Positions 11,613 through 22,572 of a DNA stretch of 64,000 bases are shown piece after piece (positions within the stretch are counted from its first letter, which is position 1; each line of letters opens with the position of its first letter). The notes under the pieces are model-generated. The model made no database searches. It was not told the origin of the DNA and saw only the letters and a program-made list of their open reading frames with translations. The position numbers and the translations under genes are program-made. Source of the stretch: Bos javanicus (Eukaryota > Chordata > Mammalia > Artiodactyla > Bovidae); the NCBI RefSeq assembly GCF_032452875.1, contig NC_083875.1:80560178-80624177 (forward strand), read 5' to 3'.

Positions 11613-11740
11613 ACACCTCATTCAACCCTCACAACCACATTCAGAGGGAAGAATTAACTGAGGAAATGGTTTCTGAGAGGTTAAGAAACTGTCCAATGTC
11701 TCATAGCTAGTAAGAACTGAAAGCGGAATTTAAATATTCA
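11613..11740 (-). repeat. MIR SINE
   Basis: Reverse MIR signature: attcaaccctcacaacca, then aactgaggaaatgg, then gagaggttaagaaactg, then catagctagtaagaactg. Confidence 0.75.
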
Positions 11741-11983
11741 GTTTTGTCTGTATGATGCTAAGACCTACTTACCACCACTGCGTATCTCCCAGGAGGATGT
11801 ACATAAAAGACTTGTCAGATCATGCCTTGGATAAAGGGATACAAGAAACCAAGGAGTTGGAAGAAAAAAATCCCAGAGGGTTAAGTTTTGAAGGGGATTT
11901 TTGAAATGGTCTAGAAGCACAATGTTATTCCATCTTTATCAAAGAAGGGGTAAAGAGAAAGAGTAGGAGAGAGAGGGGGAGAT

Positions 11984-12052
11984 GAGGAAGGGGAGGAGGA
12001 GGAGAAGGGGAAAGAGAGAAGAGGAAAGAAGGAAGAGGAAAGAGGGAAGAGG
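11984..12052 (+). repeat. 69-nt uninterrupted purine tract
   Basis: Every base from 11984 to 12052 is A or G, mostly GGA/GAA units. The purine-rich zone extends left to about 11941 with only three T interruptions. Such polypurine runs can adopt triplex (H-DNA) structures. Confidence 0.9.
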
Positions 12053-13620
12053 TGGCCTTCAACAAGGTCCTGGTAACAAAGAGGCATTTTCCTTCAGCCA
12101 AAGGGAAGTTCAAGGCACTCTCTGGTATGTTGTCCAGGCCATTTTGGGCTTTCCAGGCAAGCATGTGATATGACCAGGATAGTAAAGGTGAGCCTGGGAA
12201 AAGTCATTAGTTAAATTCCATTCAATTCAACCTAGCATTGTGTAGGGAAATCTTTTGTCTTCTTAACTAAGACTCTTTTGTAAGGTACTGTCATTCTGTA
12301 CCACACAAACATAAACCTCTGGGGACAAGCTATTGAGATACCAACTTTTGCCTTGTTTGCACATACAATTTTCTGCTTTGCTTCACTCTGACTGGGCATG
12401 TTGAAGACCCATGCCCTCACCTCATAGCCGGGGAGGGAGCAGGGCTGTGGAAGGGGTGGGTAAGGGAGATGGTCTTATTGTCCAGCCTGGAATTGGACTC
12501 CATAAATATCTCACCTATGCTGGTGACTGCCTCACAATGAAAGTGGGCCCACGCCTGACAGCAGGCTGAGAAGAAGAAGAGCTGAGAGAAGTCAGCAGAT
12601 TATAGATTAAAGGCAGGATAACTAGAGAGTCTTCTCTACTGTGATGGAGTAGGGAAGGGGGCCCACAAATACTGACATCAGGTGTTCTGCTAATCACATA
12701 GGTAGGAACCTGGAACCAGATTTTTCTGCTCTGAAAGAATAAGAAAGTGGTACGTCTCTTGCACTCAAGAGTTGCAGGGAAATTTTACAGTCATTACACA
12801 TATATTTATATATACACTATTTTCTGGTAATGTGTAGCTATTTCATGTTCTTCAGGCTTACTTCTGCTGCTGAGTTCTTGGAAAGGCTGAGATCACTTCT
12901 TACACTCGCATATCCCTTGGTTCTAGGCTGACAGTCATTGCCTTAGATGACCTGTGCTGCTTTTGATGCTTGTAGCGTATTGAAAGCTTATTGAAGATTA
13001 TTAAATGAGTCGCAAATTTCCTAAGCATTTTAACAAGAGGAACCAACCTAATGACAGCTGAGGGATACCATGCTACTCCCAGCAACTGGCACAGGGGTCC
13101 CCGACCCTGCCCTAAATTTGGGACAGCACGTGTCTTGTTGCTTATCTGGGGAGGAGCCAGCCTACTCCCCCACAGACACCAGCTACCCTGCCTCTGTGAC
13201 ATTCGTGATCACGTGGAGAGATTTGTCCAGTCTTCACCTTTAGAAGAACACTGACCCATTAGTAATGTTCTCCTCAATCTTTTCTTTCACTGTAGCTCTA
13301 TCTGATGGTCATAATCCTAGTTAACAAACCAGCACCAACTGTCTTGTAGTTTAGGATTTCGAGTAGAACTTGTTTTTCAATTAAGTGTTCTATGCCCTAG
13401 ATGAAGTTTAGAGTTAGATTGATGCATCTTTGGGGTTTCAGCCAGGAGACTGGACTCTGCTGCTCATGTCATTTACATACAGGGAACATGAATGATCAGA
13501 TTGGGGTGGGCAGATCAGGGCTTCCCTGGCCCTCAGAGGTCGTATTTCCACAGGGGATTCGAGAAGTCATAGCTGTCAAACTGAGCCACTCAGGGGAGTA
13601 CTAGTATTTTTCACATTTCC
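12053..13620. other. Mostly unassigned sequence with a G-rich tract
   Basis: No gene recognised. 12430-12466 carries six G-runs of 3-4 and could form a G-quadruplex on the plus strand. The phrase gggcttccctggccctcag near 13508 resembles a SINE head but has no SINE body after it. Confidence 0.4.
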
Positions 13621-13631
13621 CAGTATGACTC

Positions 13632-13677
13632 TGTGTGTGTGTGTGTGTGTGTACACACACGCATGCGTGCATGTGTA
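13632..13677. repeat. 46-bp alternating pyrimidine-purine tract
   Basis: (TG)n passes into TACACACAC and GCATGCGTGCATGTGTA with no break in Y-R alternation, making it a strong Z-DNA-type sequence and a likely microsatellite. Confidence 0.9.
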
Positions 13678-13889
13678 GGGGGGCTCACACGTCATTCCTC
13701 CACCCATTCTGAAAGTATTTGATAGGTGGAGATAAAGAATTTTGATGAGAAAGAGGTTGTTAACAAGTTCACATTGGATGAGTGTCTCTTTGGCACAGCT
13801 GATGCTGTAGGATTTGAAAACTGGGCTTTTCTATTTGGGAAATAAAGAAGTAGGTTGATTTACTTATAGGCTGTGTCCTGAAAGAAATT

Positions 13890-14190
13890 ATCATTGTGTT
13901 TTCTAAGCACATAAGTAACATATTTTTATTGTGAAAAATTTGGAAGAGCCAAAAGGGCAAAGACAAAATTTAAATTACCAATAATTCTGCTATTACATGT
14001 ATGTAAGATTAAAATAAATACTGTGAGTATATGCTAGGCATGGTATATAATGGGATGCAATGTATAACATAAAAATTATATATGTTATAATGCATTATAT
14101 TCTATCTTCCATACAAATTGGGAAAATTACACATACTGCGTTGCAACTTAAATGGTATGTAATTTCAGATTCTCTTAAATGTAAATAATA
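13890..14190 (-). repeat. Old L1-type 3' UTR, reversed
   Basis: The block tttttattgtgaaaaatttgg, 'aattaccaataattctgct' and 'tgcgttgcaacttaaatgg' follows the reversed 3' UTR of old mammalian L1-type elements. An imperfect AT-rich hairpin (tataacat...atgttata) lies at about 14065-14095. Confidence 0.4.
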
Positions 14191-14950
14191 TAAATAAGAA
14201 TTTGATGATGGAAGAATAACTGAATGAACAATTGCATTAATGAACAAATGCATGAACAGGTTCATTTTCCAATTGGCAATGGAAGACTTACAACCATTGG
14301 GAAGGTTTTAAACTAGAGGAAATCTGAGAAATTTAGAATCACCTTGTCATAATGAAATGGTACTCCATTCCATCCTAACTTCATTCCCAAAATACACACA
14401 CACGTGCACACATTTCTTTAAGTACTAGCTCTCGTTTATCTCACTGTGAACTTGCCTAGAACAAGAAGTCTTATCCTATAGACTCGACTCTCAAAAATAC
14501 AGAAAAAAATCCTCTCTCCTCCCTATCTCTCTGTTACACACACACACACCCCACACACCAGCACCATCACCTTTTCTGAAGCATAAATAAATAAGTCATG
14601 TGGGAAGCTCTTATGTAATTCTGAGATTTCAACATTGCTTAGGTTGGGCTGTTATGAGGTGTTATCTTTTTTTTTTTTTTTTTTCCCTTTTGGCATCCTC
14701 TTCTTTCTCTTCAGAGATAAACTATGATTTAACACATACAGCTTCAAATAAAAACCTGCCCAGTTTTTCTGAGGTCAACTGCATCTGACTCAACAAATGG
14801 TAAATTGCTTTGAGACTGGTTGTTCTTTACTGCCTTCCAAACATTGCAGAAAGATGAAAATGGGAAAACAAACACTACAGCAAAAAATATGGGATAAGAG
14901 AAAATCAAATATCATTTCCCTTCCCTCCAACTTTGTTTTGATAATAGGCT
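14191..14950. other. Unassigned AT-rich sequence with simple repeats
   Basis: Holds short CA runs (near 14395 and 14536-14549) and an 18-T run at 14667-14684. No gene recognised. Confidence 0.4.
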
Positions 14951-14954
14951 TCTG

Positions 14955-15195
14955 GTGTCAGACTGTCCTCACTTGAGTCCTGACTTTGGCCACAGTTAAC
15001 AGTATGACCACGGTCTTTACCTTGACTTCTCTATGTTCTAGTTTCCTCATTAGTACAATGGGGATAATAGTAGTACTATTTTATAAAATTCATGTGAGGT
15101 TTAAACTAGAGATTATATGTATATCATGTATATGTACATCACCTGATGCAGGGGATACAGGGACTTTTAAATACAAAGTGCTAAATACTAAGCAG
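14955..15195 (+). repeat. MIR SINE, near full length
   Basis: Order matches MIR: tcacttgagtcctgactttg, 'acagtatgaccacggtc', ctagtttcctcattagtac, aatggggataatagtag, 'ttcatgtgaggtttaaac', ending near aagtgctaaatac. Confidence 0.75.
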
Positions 15196-15199
15196 TTGT

Positions 15200-16536
15200 A
15201 ATTTCATTATTAGTCTTAATGCTATTAATAATATTATTGGGCTTAATATTAACTTGAAACCAAAGAATTGTAGAAGGAGCCACAGAGTTCACCATAAATT
15301 TCCTCCTCAAATACTGATTTAATTTTATTTTGGATCATTAAAATGAATATAAACATGGATAACATCCATGAACATCTATGAGGGGCTAATGGGAAGCATT
15401 CAGACAATTTCCTGCTTATAAAAGGAATCTAACATGATAAAAACAAATGAATCCCCAGGGAGACCTTCCTAAAATTTCTAACTACAGCTCCTCATGATCC
15501 ATAATGCTATGTTGTCTCTTGTTTCAGTACAGTATCCAGATTATAAATTAATGGCCTTGATTGGCAAATTACCCCATGTAGTCAATATCTCTTCATGAGA
15601 GTGACTGTAAGAGGGACCTAATTCTGTTAAAGATTCAGTTACAAAGGAGCACGTCAAAGCCGATGAGGTATGATGCTGTCATGGGATTGGGGTTTAGCAC
15701 CATGAAACTGATCATCCATGAGTCATTTTTTGGCTCAAACACAGGGAGCCTCCAGGGAACACTAAGAGGATTTGCTAGTGTTCTGGCAGCCATCTCGGGG
15801 CTGTGTGTTCTGCCCAAACTGCACAAACCATGAGACCAGGGCAAGGGAGCCCGGGATGGATAATATTTCCTGACCTCTTTCTTTCTGGTATGTACAGAGC
15901 TTCAGAACTTGGGAGAATGCTGTGTGGATCAGTATTTGGTGTTGAATGAGGTAGGGATGAGAAGACACATCATAATTTCTCCCTTCCTGCTTCTATGAAG
16001 ATGTCTGGCTGGGCCCAGAGCTTACCAGCAGTTCACTGGAAAGGCGCAGGATTGGGAGTGGGGGGGAAGTAGGAGTTTCCCCAGGCCTCTTCAGAGTTGA
16101 TGGGGGCCTGTCTCTGAGGTGTGTCCATCACCAGCACGTAGTGCATGGCTCCTCATGAAGGTCTTTGACATCCCCTTGTGCAAACGTACTACAGGATTTC
16201 CCTACAGACTGAGCTGAAATTGAACCAAATGTGAGAGCATATTATCTTTGCTCATTTTTCTCCTTCCTAAATATGCCTGTTGTCATCTCGGACATCTTGG
16301 TCTGCTCTCTCCAGCCTGCCAGAAATAGCATTCTTTATCACAGGTTTGTGTCAGTGTGACTATTTCCACAGTGGGCACCACAGCACCCCCTGGGTACTCC
16401 TCCCTGTATAGCACATTGGTGTTAACCTCAAATGGGATGACTTCACTGCTGGAATGGGAAGACTCTTTCTTCATCAGCATACATATATTTATAAGTACTC
16501 TAGCAAAAAACTGTATTCATTGTCAACCGAAAAATG
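15200..16536. other. Unassigned sequence
   Basis: About 1.3 kb without a recognisable repeat or gene. Open frames of 65-69 codons on both strands have no recognisable similarity. Confidence 0.4.
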
Positions 16537-16759
16537 TTGCTGTTCTTAACTAAGTTGTGTCTGACTCTTTGTGACCCCATGGACTGCAACACGCCAGGCT
16601 TCCCTGTCCTTCAATATCTCCTGGAGTTTTCTCAAATTCATGTCCATTGAGTCAGTGATGCTCTCTAACTATCTGATCCTCTGCTGCCCCATTCTCCTTC
16701 AATCTTTCCCAGCATCAGGGTCTTTTGTGATGAGCTGACTCTTAGAATCAGGTGAAGCT

Positions 16760-16928
16760 TCTTCTGCTTCATTGACTACACTAAAGCCTTTAACTGGATC
16801 ACAACAAACTATGGAAATTCTTAAAGAAATGGGAATACCAGACTACCTTACCTGTCTCCTGAGAAATTTGTATGAGGGTCAAAAAGCAACAGTTAGAACC
16901 TGACATGGAACAATGGACTGGTTCCGTT
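16760..16928 (+). mobile_element. Inverted BovB RT segment
   Basis: Plus-strand BovB RT palm sequence (cttcattgactacac, tatgagggtcaaaaagc), the same region present in minus orientation at about 17720-17885. The segment plus the adjoining piece to 16984 is bracketed by tgaagctt at 16753-16760 and 16985-16992. Confidence 0.75.
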
Positions 16929-17545
16929 GTACTGCTGAAACCTAGCTTAAAGGATTTTGAACATAATCTTGCTAGCATGTGAAATGAAGCTTCAACTTCA
17001 GCAACAGTCCTTCTATTGAATATCCAGGGTTGGTTTCTTTTAGGATTTACTGGTTTGATCTCCTTTCAGTCCAAGGGACTCTCAAGAGTCTTCTCCAGCA
17101 CAACAATTTGAAAGAATCAATTCTTCGGCACTCAGACTTCTTTACAATCCAACTCTCACATCTGTACATGACTACCAGAAAAACTGCAACTTTGACTATA
17201 TGGACCTTTGTCAGCAAAGTGATGTCTTTGCTTTTTAATACAGTTAGGTTTGTCACAGCTTTTCTTCCAAGGAACAAGCATTTTTTAATTTCATGGCAGC
17301 AGTCACTGTCTGCAGCAATTTTGGAGCCCAAGAAAATAAAATTTTTCACTGCTTCCCTTCTATTTGCCATGAAGTAATGGGGCCGGATGTCATGAATCTT
17401 AGTATTTTGAATGTTGAATTTCAAGCCAGCTTTTTCACTCTCCTCTTTCACCCTCATCAAAAGGCTCTTTAGTTCCTCTTCACTTTCTGCTGTTAGAGCG
17501 GTATCATCTACGTGTCTGAGGCTGTTGACATTTCTCCTGGCAATC

Positions 17546-17600
17546 TTTTTTTTTGAGAATGATATTTTATTTTGCAAATATTCTGAGGACTACAAGCTCA
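17546..17600 (-). pseudogene. 55-bp poly(A)-tailed retrocopy-like insert
   Basis: Read on the minus strand this is 46 nt of non-BovB sequence ending in nine A, with an AATAAA signal (17566-17571 reversed) 11 nt before the poly(A). The flanks tctcctggcaatc at 17533-17545 and 17601-17613 are a perfect 13 bp duplication of BovB sequence, so it inserted after the BovB. This fits a drastically 5'-truncated processed copy of an mRNA 3' end. The source gene is not recognised. Confidence 0.65.
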
Positions 17601-17985
17601 TCTCCTGGCAATCCTAATTCCAGCTTGTGAGTCATCTAGACCAGAATTTCACATGCTGTATTTTGCATACAAGTTCAATAAGCAGTATACAGCCTTGTAG
17701 TACTCCTTTCCCAATTTTGGAACCAGTTCATTGTTCCATGTCAGGTTCTAACTATTCTTCTTGACCCTCATACAAGTTTCTCAGGTGATAGGTAAGGTAG
17801 TTTGGTGTTCTCATTTCTTTAAGAATTTTCCATAGTTTGTTGTGATCCACACAGTCAAAGGCTTTAGTGTAGTCAATGAAGCAGAAATAGATGTTTTTCT
17901 GGAATTCTCTTGCTTTCTCCATGATCCAACAAATGTTGGCAATTTGCTCTCTGATTCCTCAAATGACTTCTGGATTGAAGGGGCT

Positions 17986-18190
17986 TCCCTAGTGGCTCAG
18001 ATGGTAAAGAATCTTCCTGCAATGCAGGAGACCTGGGTCCAATCTCTGGGTCAGGAAGATCTAGAGATGGGAATGACGACCCACTCCAGTATTCTTGCTT
18101 AGAGAATTCCATGAACAGAGGAGCCCTGTGGGCTACAGTCCACAGGCTTGCAAAGAGTCGGGCATGACTGAGCAACTAACACACAGTTAT
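17986..18190 (+). mobile_element. Bov-tA SINE
   Basis: Complete copy with head gggcttccctagtggctcag, box-B region gcaggagacctgggtcc, BovA body and tail ctgagcaactaacac. It abuts the 5' side of the minus-strand BovB. Confidence 0.95.
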
Positions 18191-18490
18191 ACGTTTAAGA
18201 CGGATGGACAATTAGGTAGATATCCAGAGACCGGCATGAAATCCAGTGATTTCTGCCATGACTTTCCAGTGTGCCTTCATGTATTAGGCGCTTAATTTTT
18301 CTTGATCTCAGTTTCTGGAAGGAGTTCATCTTTGAGTCAATTGTATCTTTAAGCTCAAATTTTAATTTTAGATTTTTTGATACGATATATAGATATATTA
18401 CATATATCAAGAAGTGTGAATATCCATCAGTATCTATCTGTAGATAGATAGACATTCTTGATTGTCTTAAGGATTAAAGAGATGTAGATT
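18191..18490. other. Unassigned AT-rich sequence
   Basis: Contains a short tatc/gata run (about 18432-18452). No gene recognised. Confidence 0.4.
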
Positions 18491-18494
18491 TAAA

Positions 18495-18685
18495 GTCCTT
18501 CAATCACATCGCCTGGTGCATAGAAGTCACTCAGTAAGGAGTGGGTTGCCATACCCTTCTCCAAGGGATCTTCCCAACCCAGGGATCGAACTCAGGTTTC
18601 CCACATTGCAGACAGATTCTTTACAGACTGGGCCACCTGGGAAACCCCAAATATGTGCTGAGTCATTACTATTCCTACCCACACA
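18495..18685 (+). repeat. MIR/L2 tail split by a SINE
   Basis: Left part cgcctggtgcatagaagtc and right part gtgctgagtcattactatt read as one MIR-type 3' end once the SINE at 18535-18648 is removed. Confidence 0.5.
18535..18648 (-). mobile_element. Bov-tA SINE fragment
   Basis: Head and part of the body only: reversed head ends gccacctgggaaacccc, body gtgggttgccatacccttc. The BovA 3' half is missing. Confidence 0.88.
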
Positions 18686-18689
18686 AGCA

Positions 18690-20510
18690 CGCATATACTT
18701 AAGCCACCTCTGAGTTATAAACCCTCAGTTGAACTCATAACTAATAGCTGAAGGGGTGTAGCTACATCTCCTGTCCATGAATGATTGCTGCCTTCACTAC
18801 TGGACACCTTGCAGCTCTCCCCTTGAGTTCCATGGAAGTGCTGGAGTCTCGGGACTGGAGGGTGAAGCTGTTCACTCCTATACACTCAACACAGGATGGT
18901 GAAAGTCCTCCTGCCCCTGGGCCAACTGTGGGAGTGGGTGGTTTTCCAGCAATCTGCCTTGCTCTGTGGAATGAATTTTCCATGGGAAAGTATGTTACAT
19001 GGTACTTGGTTTCTTGGATCAGTCCACAAAGGAATCTTGTATGAGTCAGGGATGAGACACATGGCCTTCAAATTAGGTAATTTATGAGAGTTTAATGAAG
19101 GCATTGTTTACAAAGATGTGGGCAGGATGTAGAGAAATCACAGCGGATTCTGTAATAACCTGGAGAATAGCTACAGAGAAAATTAGGTGCCTAGTCCTGA
19201 AAAGACAATGGGATAAGCAGTTGTCATGACTCGGTAACAGAGATTTGTAGGGAGGTCACCAGACAGGCCCCTTTGTTAGAGAGACACAGCTGGCTTGTGC
19301 TAAGTGGGGAGGGAGCCAGGGGTGTCAACATATCCCCTCCCTATTGGGTGAACCCATCTGGAAGCCAAAGAATAAAGGGGGCCAGTCCAAGGGGGTACAG
19401 ACAATTCAGATCAGCCTTTTGTGCAGACCAGTGTAGGAGAGAGCAGAGTGGTGATCCCTAGTCCTAAAAGGTTTCCGGAACCCAACCACTATTGTTTCTA
19501 AAGGATACTGGGTTCCAAATCCAAACAACACACCTGACTACCTTTTAGAACACTACCTGTGTGTAATGTGTAGTGTCTTTTTCTCATATACATACATGTT
19601 TTGTGAGTAAATATATATCTAAGTGTCCACACATGAATTAATATAATTAAGGATAACTATTTAATTTTTAGAGCAAAAGAGAGAGTTGCTATTGAGAATT
19701 ATACTGGTACACAGGTAAACGGGCACAATTCTGGGCAAAACAGGGCTTATGACACCCTAACTAAAATGCAGTGAGTGGGATTCTGTGTCTCACATGAATC
19801 GTAATCTCATTACTTCACAATCACTTGTATATATTGCATATATGTTACACATTTGTGGCAGGCACTGCTCTCAGAAGTATACCTGTGAAGTATAATATGA
19901 AAAAACATCAGTTAAAAGGAGGGAGGCCCCCTATTTTGAATTATACCATAGTATAGCCATTATGTTGAGGTATTTTCTCCCATATAAATGTAAATTCCCT
20001 AAGAAAGATTTGATGTTAGCCACCTATGACTGTTGATAACCTACTGGCAACTTTTTCCAGTTTTGACCATCCTGAAGAAGATTTCTATGTGAAGAGGATA
20101 CATAGAAAAAGCTTTCTAATGATGGGAGGTGGCTGAAATATTTTGGGTTGTTGGGCTGGCTTCTTGTGACAAAAACCATCTTCTGGTCAAGGTGTCCTAA
20201 CCCTACACTACCTCTCCCCTCATTCGGTGCCTGATGCAGGCCCAGCCTCACTTCTATCTTAATCAGATTTATGATAACAAATTCTTCTTTGAAGGACAGC
20301 TAAAGGTGTGTTTAATGGATCATCTGCTAACTCCCCGAAGTGTGGGAGGCACCCCATTGTGGTACTCAAGATGATATCAAGTCCAGTTCAGGTGTGTTAT
20401 TAAACAACACTGAATCCCACACAAAAAGCTTTTCCTGTAGCAGACACTGTTGCTTGGTTGGAGAACTCCAACTTTTTTAAGGAATTGCCCATCAGAGAAG
20501 ATGGCTGTAT
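18690..20510. other. Unassigned sequence
   Basis: About 1.8 kb with no confident repeat or gene. A faint MIR-like phrase (gtggcaggcactgctctcag, near 19855) is too short to call. Confidence 0.4.
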
Positions 20511-20514
20511 GTCC

Positions 20515-20765
20515 TGCTCAGGGGTAAATCCAGATTGCTCTAAAATATCATGATAATTCCAATACTTTTATATTGGCTTTACAAGAGGGCATGAGACCAT
20601 TCTAGCCAATGAAACATGAGAGGGAGTGCCCTAAGGGCTTCTGAGAAGGCTTCCTGACTCCTTGAAACTGTTTCTTTTTTGGTTGAATAGAGATGATACT
20701 TTTGTTACACCCAAATTATCTCCTGATACAGCCTCTGATGCATGAGGCTACTTTTACATCTTTTT
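20515..20765 (+). repeat. Possible ancient LTR-type repeat
   Basis: The phrases ctagccaatgaaacatgaga, gggcttctgagaaggcttcc and 'ctcctgatacagcctctgatg' resemble an old mammalian LTR family. The name is not resolved. Confidence 0.3.
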
Positions 20766-21204
20766 CATGTGCTATTACATGTCCTTTTACATGTACTGTG
20801 TAGTATACTGAGACCTATTTTTACATCTGCTGATGGCATGCTTTTTATCTCTTTTCCCAGACTCCACTCTGTTAGTGTTTCTTTATTTCTCTCCATTCAT
20901 TAATCTTTTCCTGATCACAAACTTTTTTTACTTGGTCTACAGACATAAAGCAAGTCCATATCATCATAAGACAGACCCTGATCCTGCCTTCTCCTCAAGC
21001 TGCTCTGCTTGGTCTTGCCCAGTGCAGCCCATCCTCTTGCTGGAGCCAACTGGATTCTTTGTCTTTGTCTTTTTCCATTCGTTGGTTCCTCTGCTCTCTG
21101 TGTTCTGACATCTGCATTTGTGCCCCCACTGAAACTGGTCTTATGTAGTTTGATGAACTACCTCCTAATCCATAGTCAATCACTTTTATTCAATACCCCA
21201 TTGT

Positions 21205-21690
21205 TATCTTCCAAGCTCTGCACCCTACTCTGTGCTTGGTACCATCCTAAAGGACTGTGTCAGAGCAGGGAACAAGGCAGACCAAGCTCTCTGCCTTTGG
21301 GGTGCTTCCATTTTGGCATTACAAGTGAGTAAGCTGCGTAACAATTAGAAAATGGTAAGTGCTACTAAAAAGGAAATAGTAGAGCAGGAAGAGAATGGAG
21401 GGGCAAAGATTGGATGGGCAAGATATATTTTGTAGAGATAACACTGAACAAAATTTGAAGGAAGCTGGGGATCAGTAATTAAAATTCTGCTGAAATATCA
21501 TCTTGTTTGAGTGATACCAAAGATTGTTATATTCCAGGTAGAAAAAAGAGCTGGACAATGGCCTCAAGGCAGAGAACATGGTGGAAGCCAAATGGTTGGT
21601 GTGGAGAGCAAGTAAAAGGGCAGGAGGTAGAAGGGGAGTCAGAAAGGAGATGGGCATCATGTCACCCTGGAAAGGTCCCATCTATAACAT
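21205..21690. repeat. Possible ancient interspersed repeat
   Basis: The string tactctgtgcttggtacca, gagcagggaacaaggcag and later 'tattccaggtagaaaaaag' follows the layout of an old dispersed mammalian repeat. Family not assigned. Confidence 0.35.
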
Positions 21691-22132
21691 CCAAGTGACC
21701 TCAGGAACATCATTTGTTTGATGATTAAATAATCCTTTTAAATGTAAAAAGATAAAACAACAATAGGACAATACTGTAGCTATCTATTCAATGTTAGTTC
21801 CGCTGCAGTAAGTCTAGTTCTATTTTCTGATAAATTCTAAACAGGAAAGATTATCTCATCTACTGTGTACTCATTGAGTGTAGCAAGTTATATGCAGGTG
21901 ATTTATAACCTTCTGATTGTGATGATGCCTTGAGAAAGGGGAGAATGAAAACATCTTTAGTTCTGACATGAAAAACAAGCTAAATGAAATGATGTGAAAA
22001 GCATATAGAACACCATTTAACAAGCTCCTATCCTGTCCTTGGATAGGACCACGAAATATCGTGCTAAGCACAGATAAGATTTTAAATTTTCTAGTAATGA
22101 CATTTACAAACACTAAAGAAGGTGAAATTTTA
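21691..22132. other. Unassigned AT-rich sequence
   Basis: Contains a small perfect hairpin, tcctatcc / ggatagga with a 7-nt loop, at 22026-22048. Nothing else is supported. Confidence 0.4.
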
Positions 22133-22348
22133 TATAAAATAGATAAACAACAAGGACCTACTGTATAACACAGGAAACTATATTCAATTCCTTGAAATAA
22201 TCTATTATGGAAAATAATCTGAAAAAGCATACATACACACACACACGTATTTATATATCTGAACCACTTTGGTGTGTACCTGAAACAACACAGCATTGCA
22301 TGTCAACTATACTTCAATAAAAATTTTAAAAAATAACAAAAAAGTGAC
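22133..22348 (+). mobile_element. L1 3' UTR end (cetartiodactyl type)
   Basis: Ordered match to ruminant/cetartiodactyl L1 3' ends: agataaacaacaaggaccta, 'ctatattcaattccttg', 'gaaccactttggtgtgtacc', ctatacttcaataaaaattt and an A-rich tail. Only the terminal ~215 bp survived. A short CA run lies at 22234-22248. Confidence 0.85.
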
Positions 22349-22484
22349 ATAAATTTGAATAACATTTTACTTAACTTTGTATATCCAAAATATTATTATT
22401 TATCATGTGATCAATACAGAAAGTATTAATATGGTATTTTGCATTTTTAAACATGGTCTTCAGAATCTGGTGTGTTTTATACTT

Positions 22485-22572
22485 ATAGCGCATCTCATTC
22501 AACCTATCACACTGGAAGTGTTGGACAGTCCTGTGTGACTGGTAGCCACCGTATTCGACAATGCAAGTCTAG
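22485..22572. repeat. Terminal piece of a hAT-type DNA transposon
   Basis: The end ggtagccaccgtattcgaca followed by 'atgcaagtctag' corresponds to one terminus of the non-autonomous element seen more fully at 37719-37926. Confidence 0.45.

Larger units (their letters stand above)
16537..17985 (-). mobile_element. BovB LINE, rearranged
   Basis: Mostly minus strand. 16537-16752 is the 3' end, 16985-17545 the C-terminal part of reverse transcriptase, and 17601-17985 the RT palm region upstream of it. Two things break the order. A plus-strand copy of the palm region (about 16760-16928) plus a minus-strand piece of an earlier RT segment (16930-16984) sit between the 3' end and the C-terminal part, and a 55 bp foreign insert lies at 17546-17600. 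The 176-codon frame 17047-17577 reads H-V-D-D where the family has Y-A-D-D. The element is dead. Confidence 0.85.

Noticed and set aside
13505..13600. Possible Bov-tA head near gggcttccctggccctcag
   Set aside because: Only about 12 bases agree and the following sequence has no SINE boxes or BovA body.
17986..18190. tRNA-like sequence at SINE heads
   Set aside because: The Bov-tA and CHR heads derive from tRNA but are not functional tRNA genes: no intact acceptor stem and CCA-proximal end, and they run into SINE bodies.
21871..22296. 141-codon minus-strand ORF
   Set aside because: It runs through an L1 3' UTR and AT-rich DNA, and the residues (runs of F, I, V) reflect composition.
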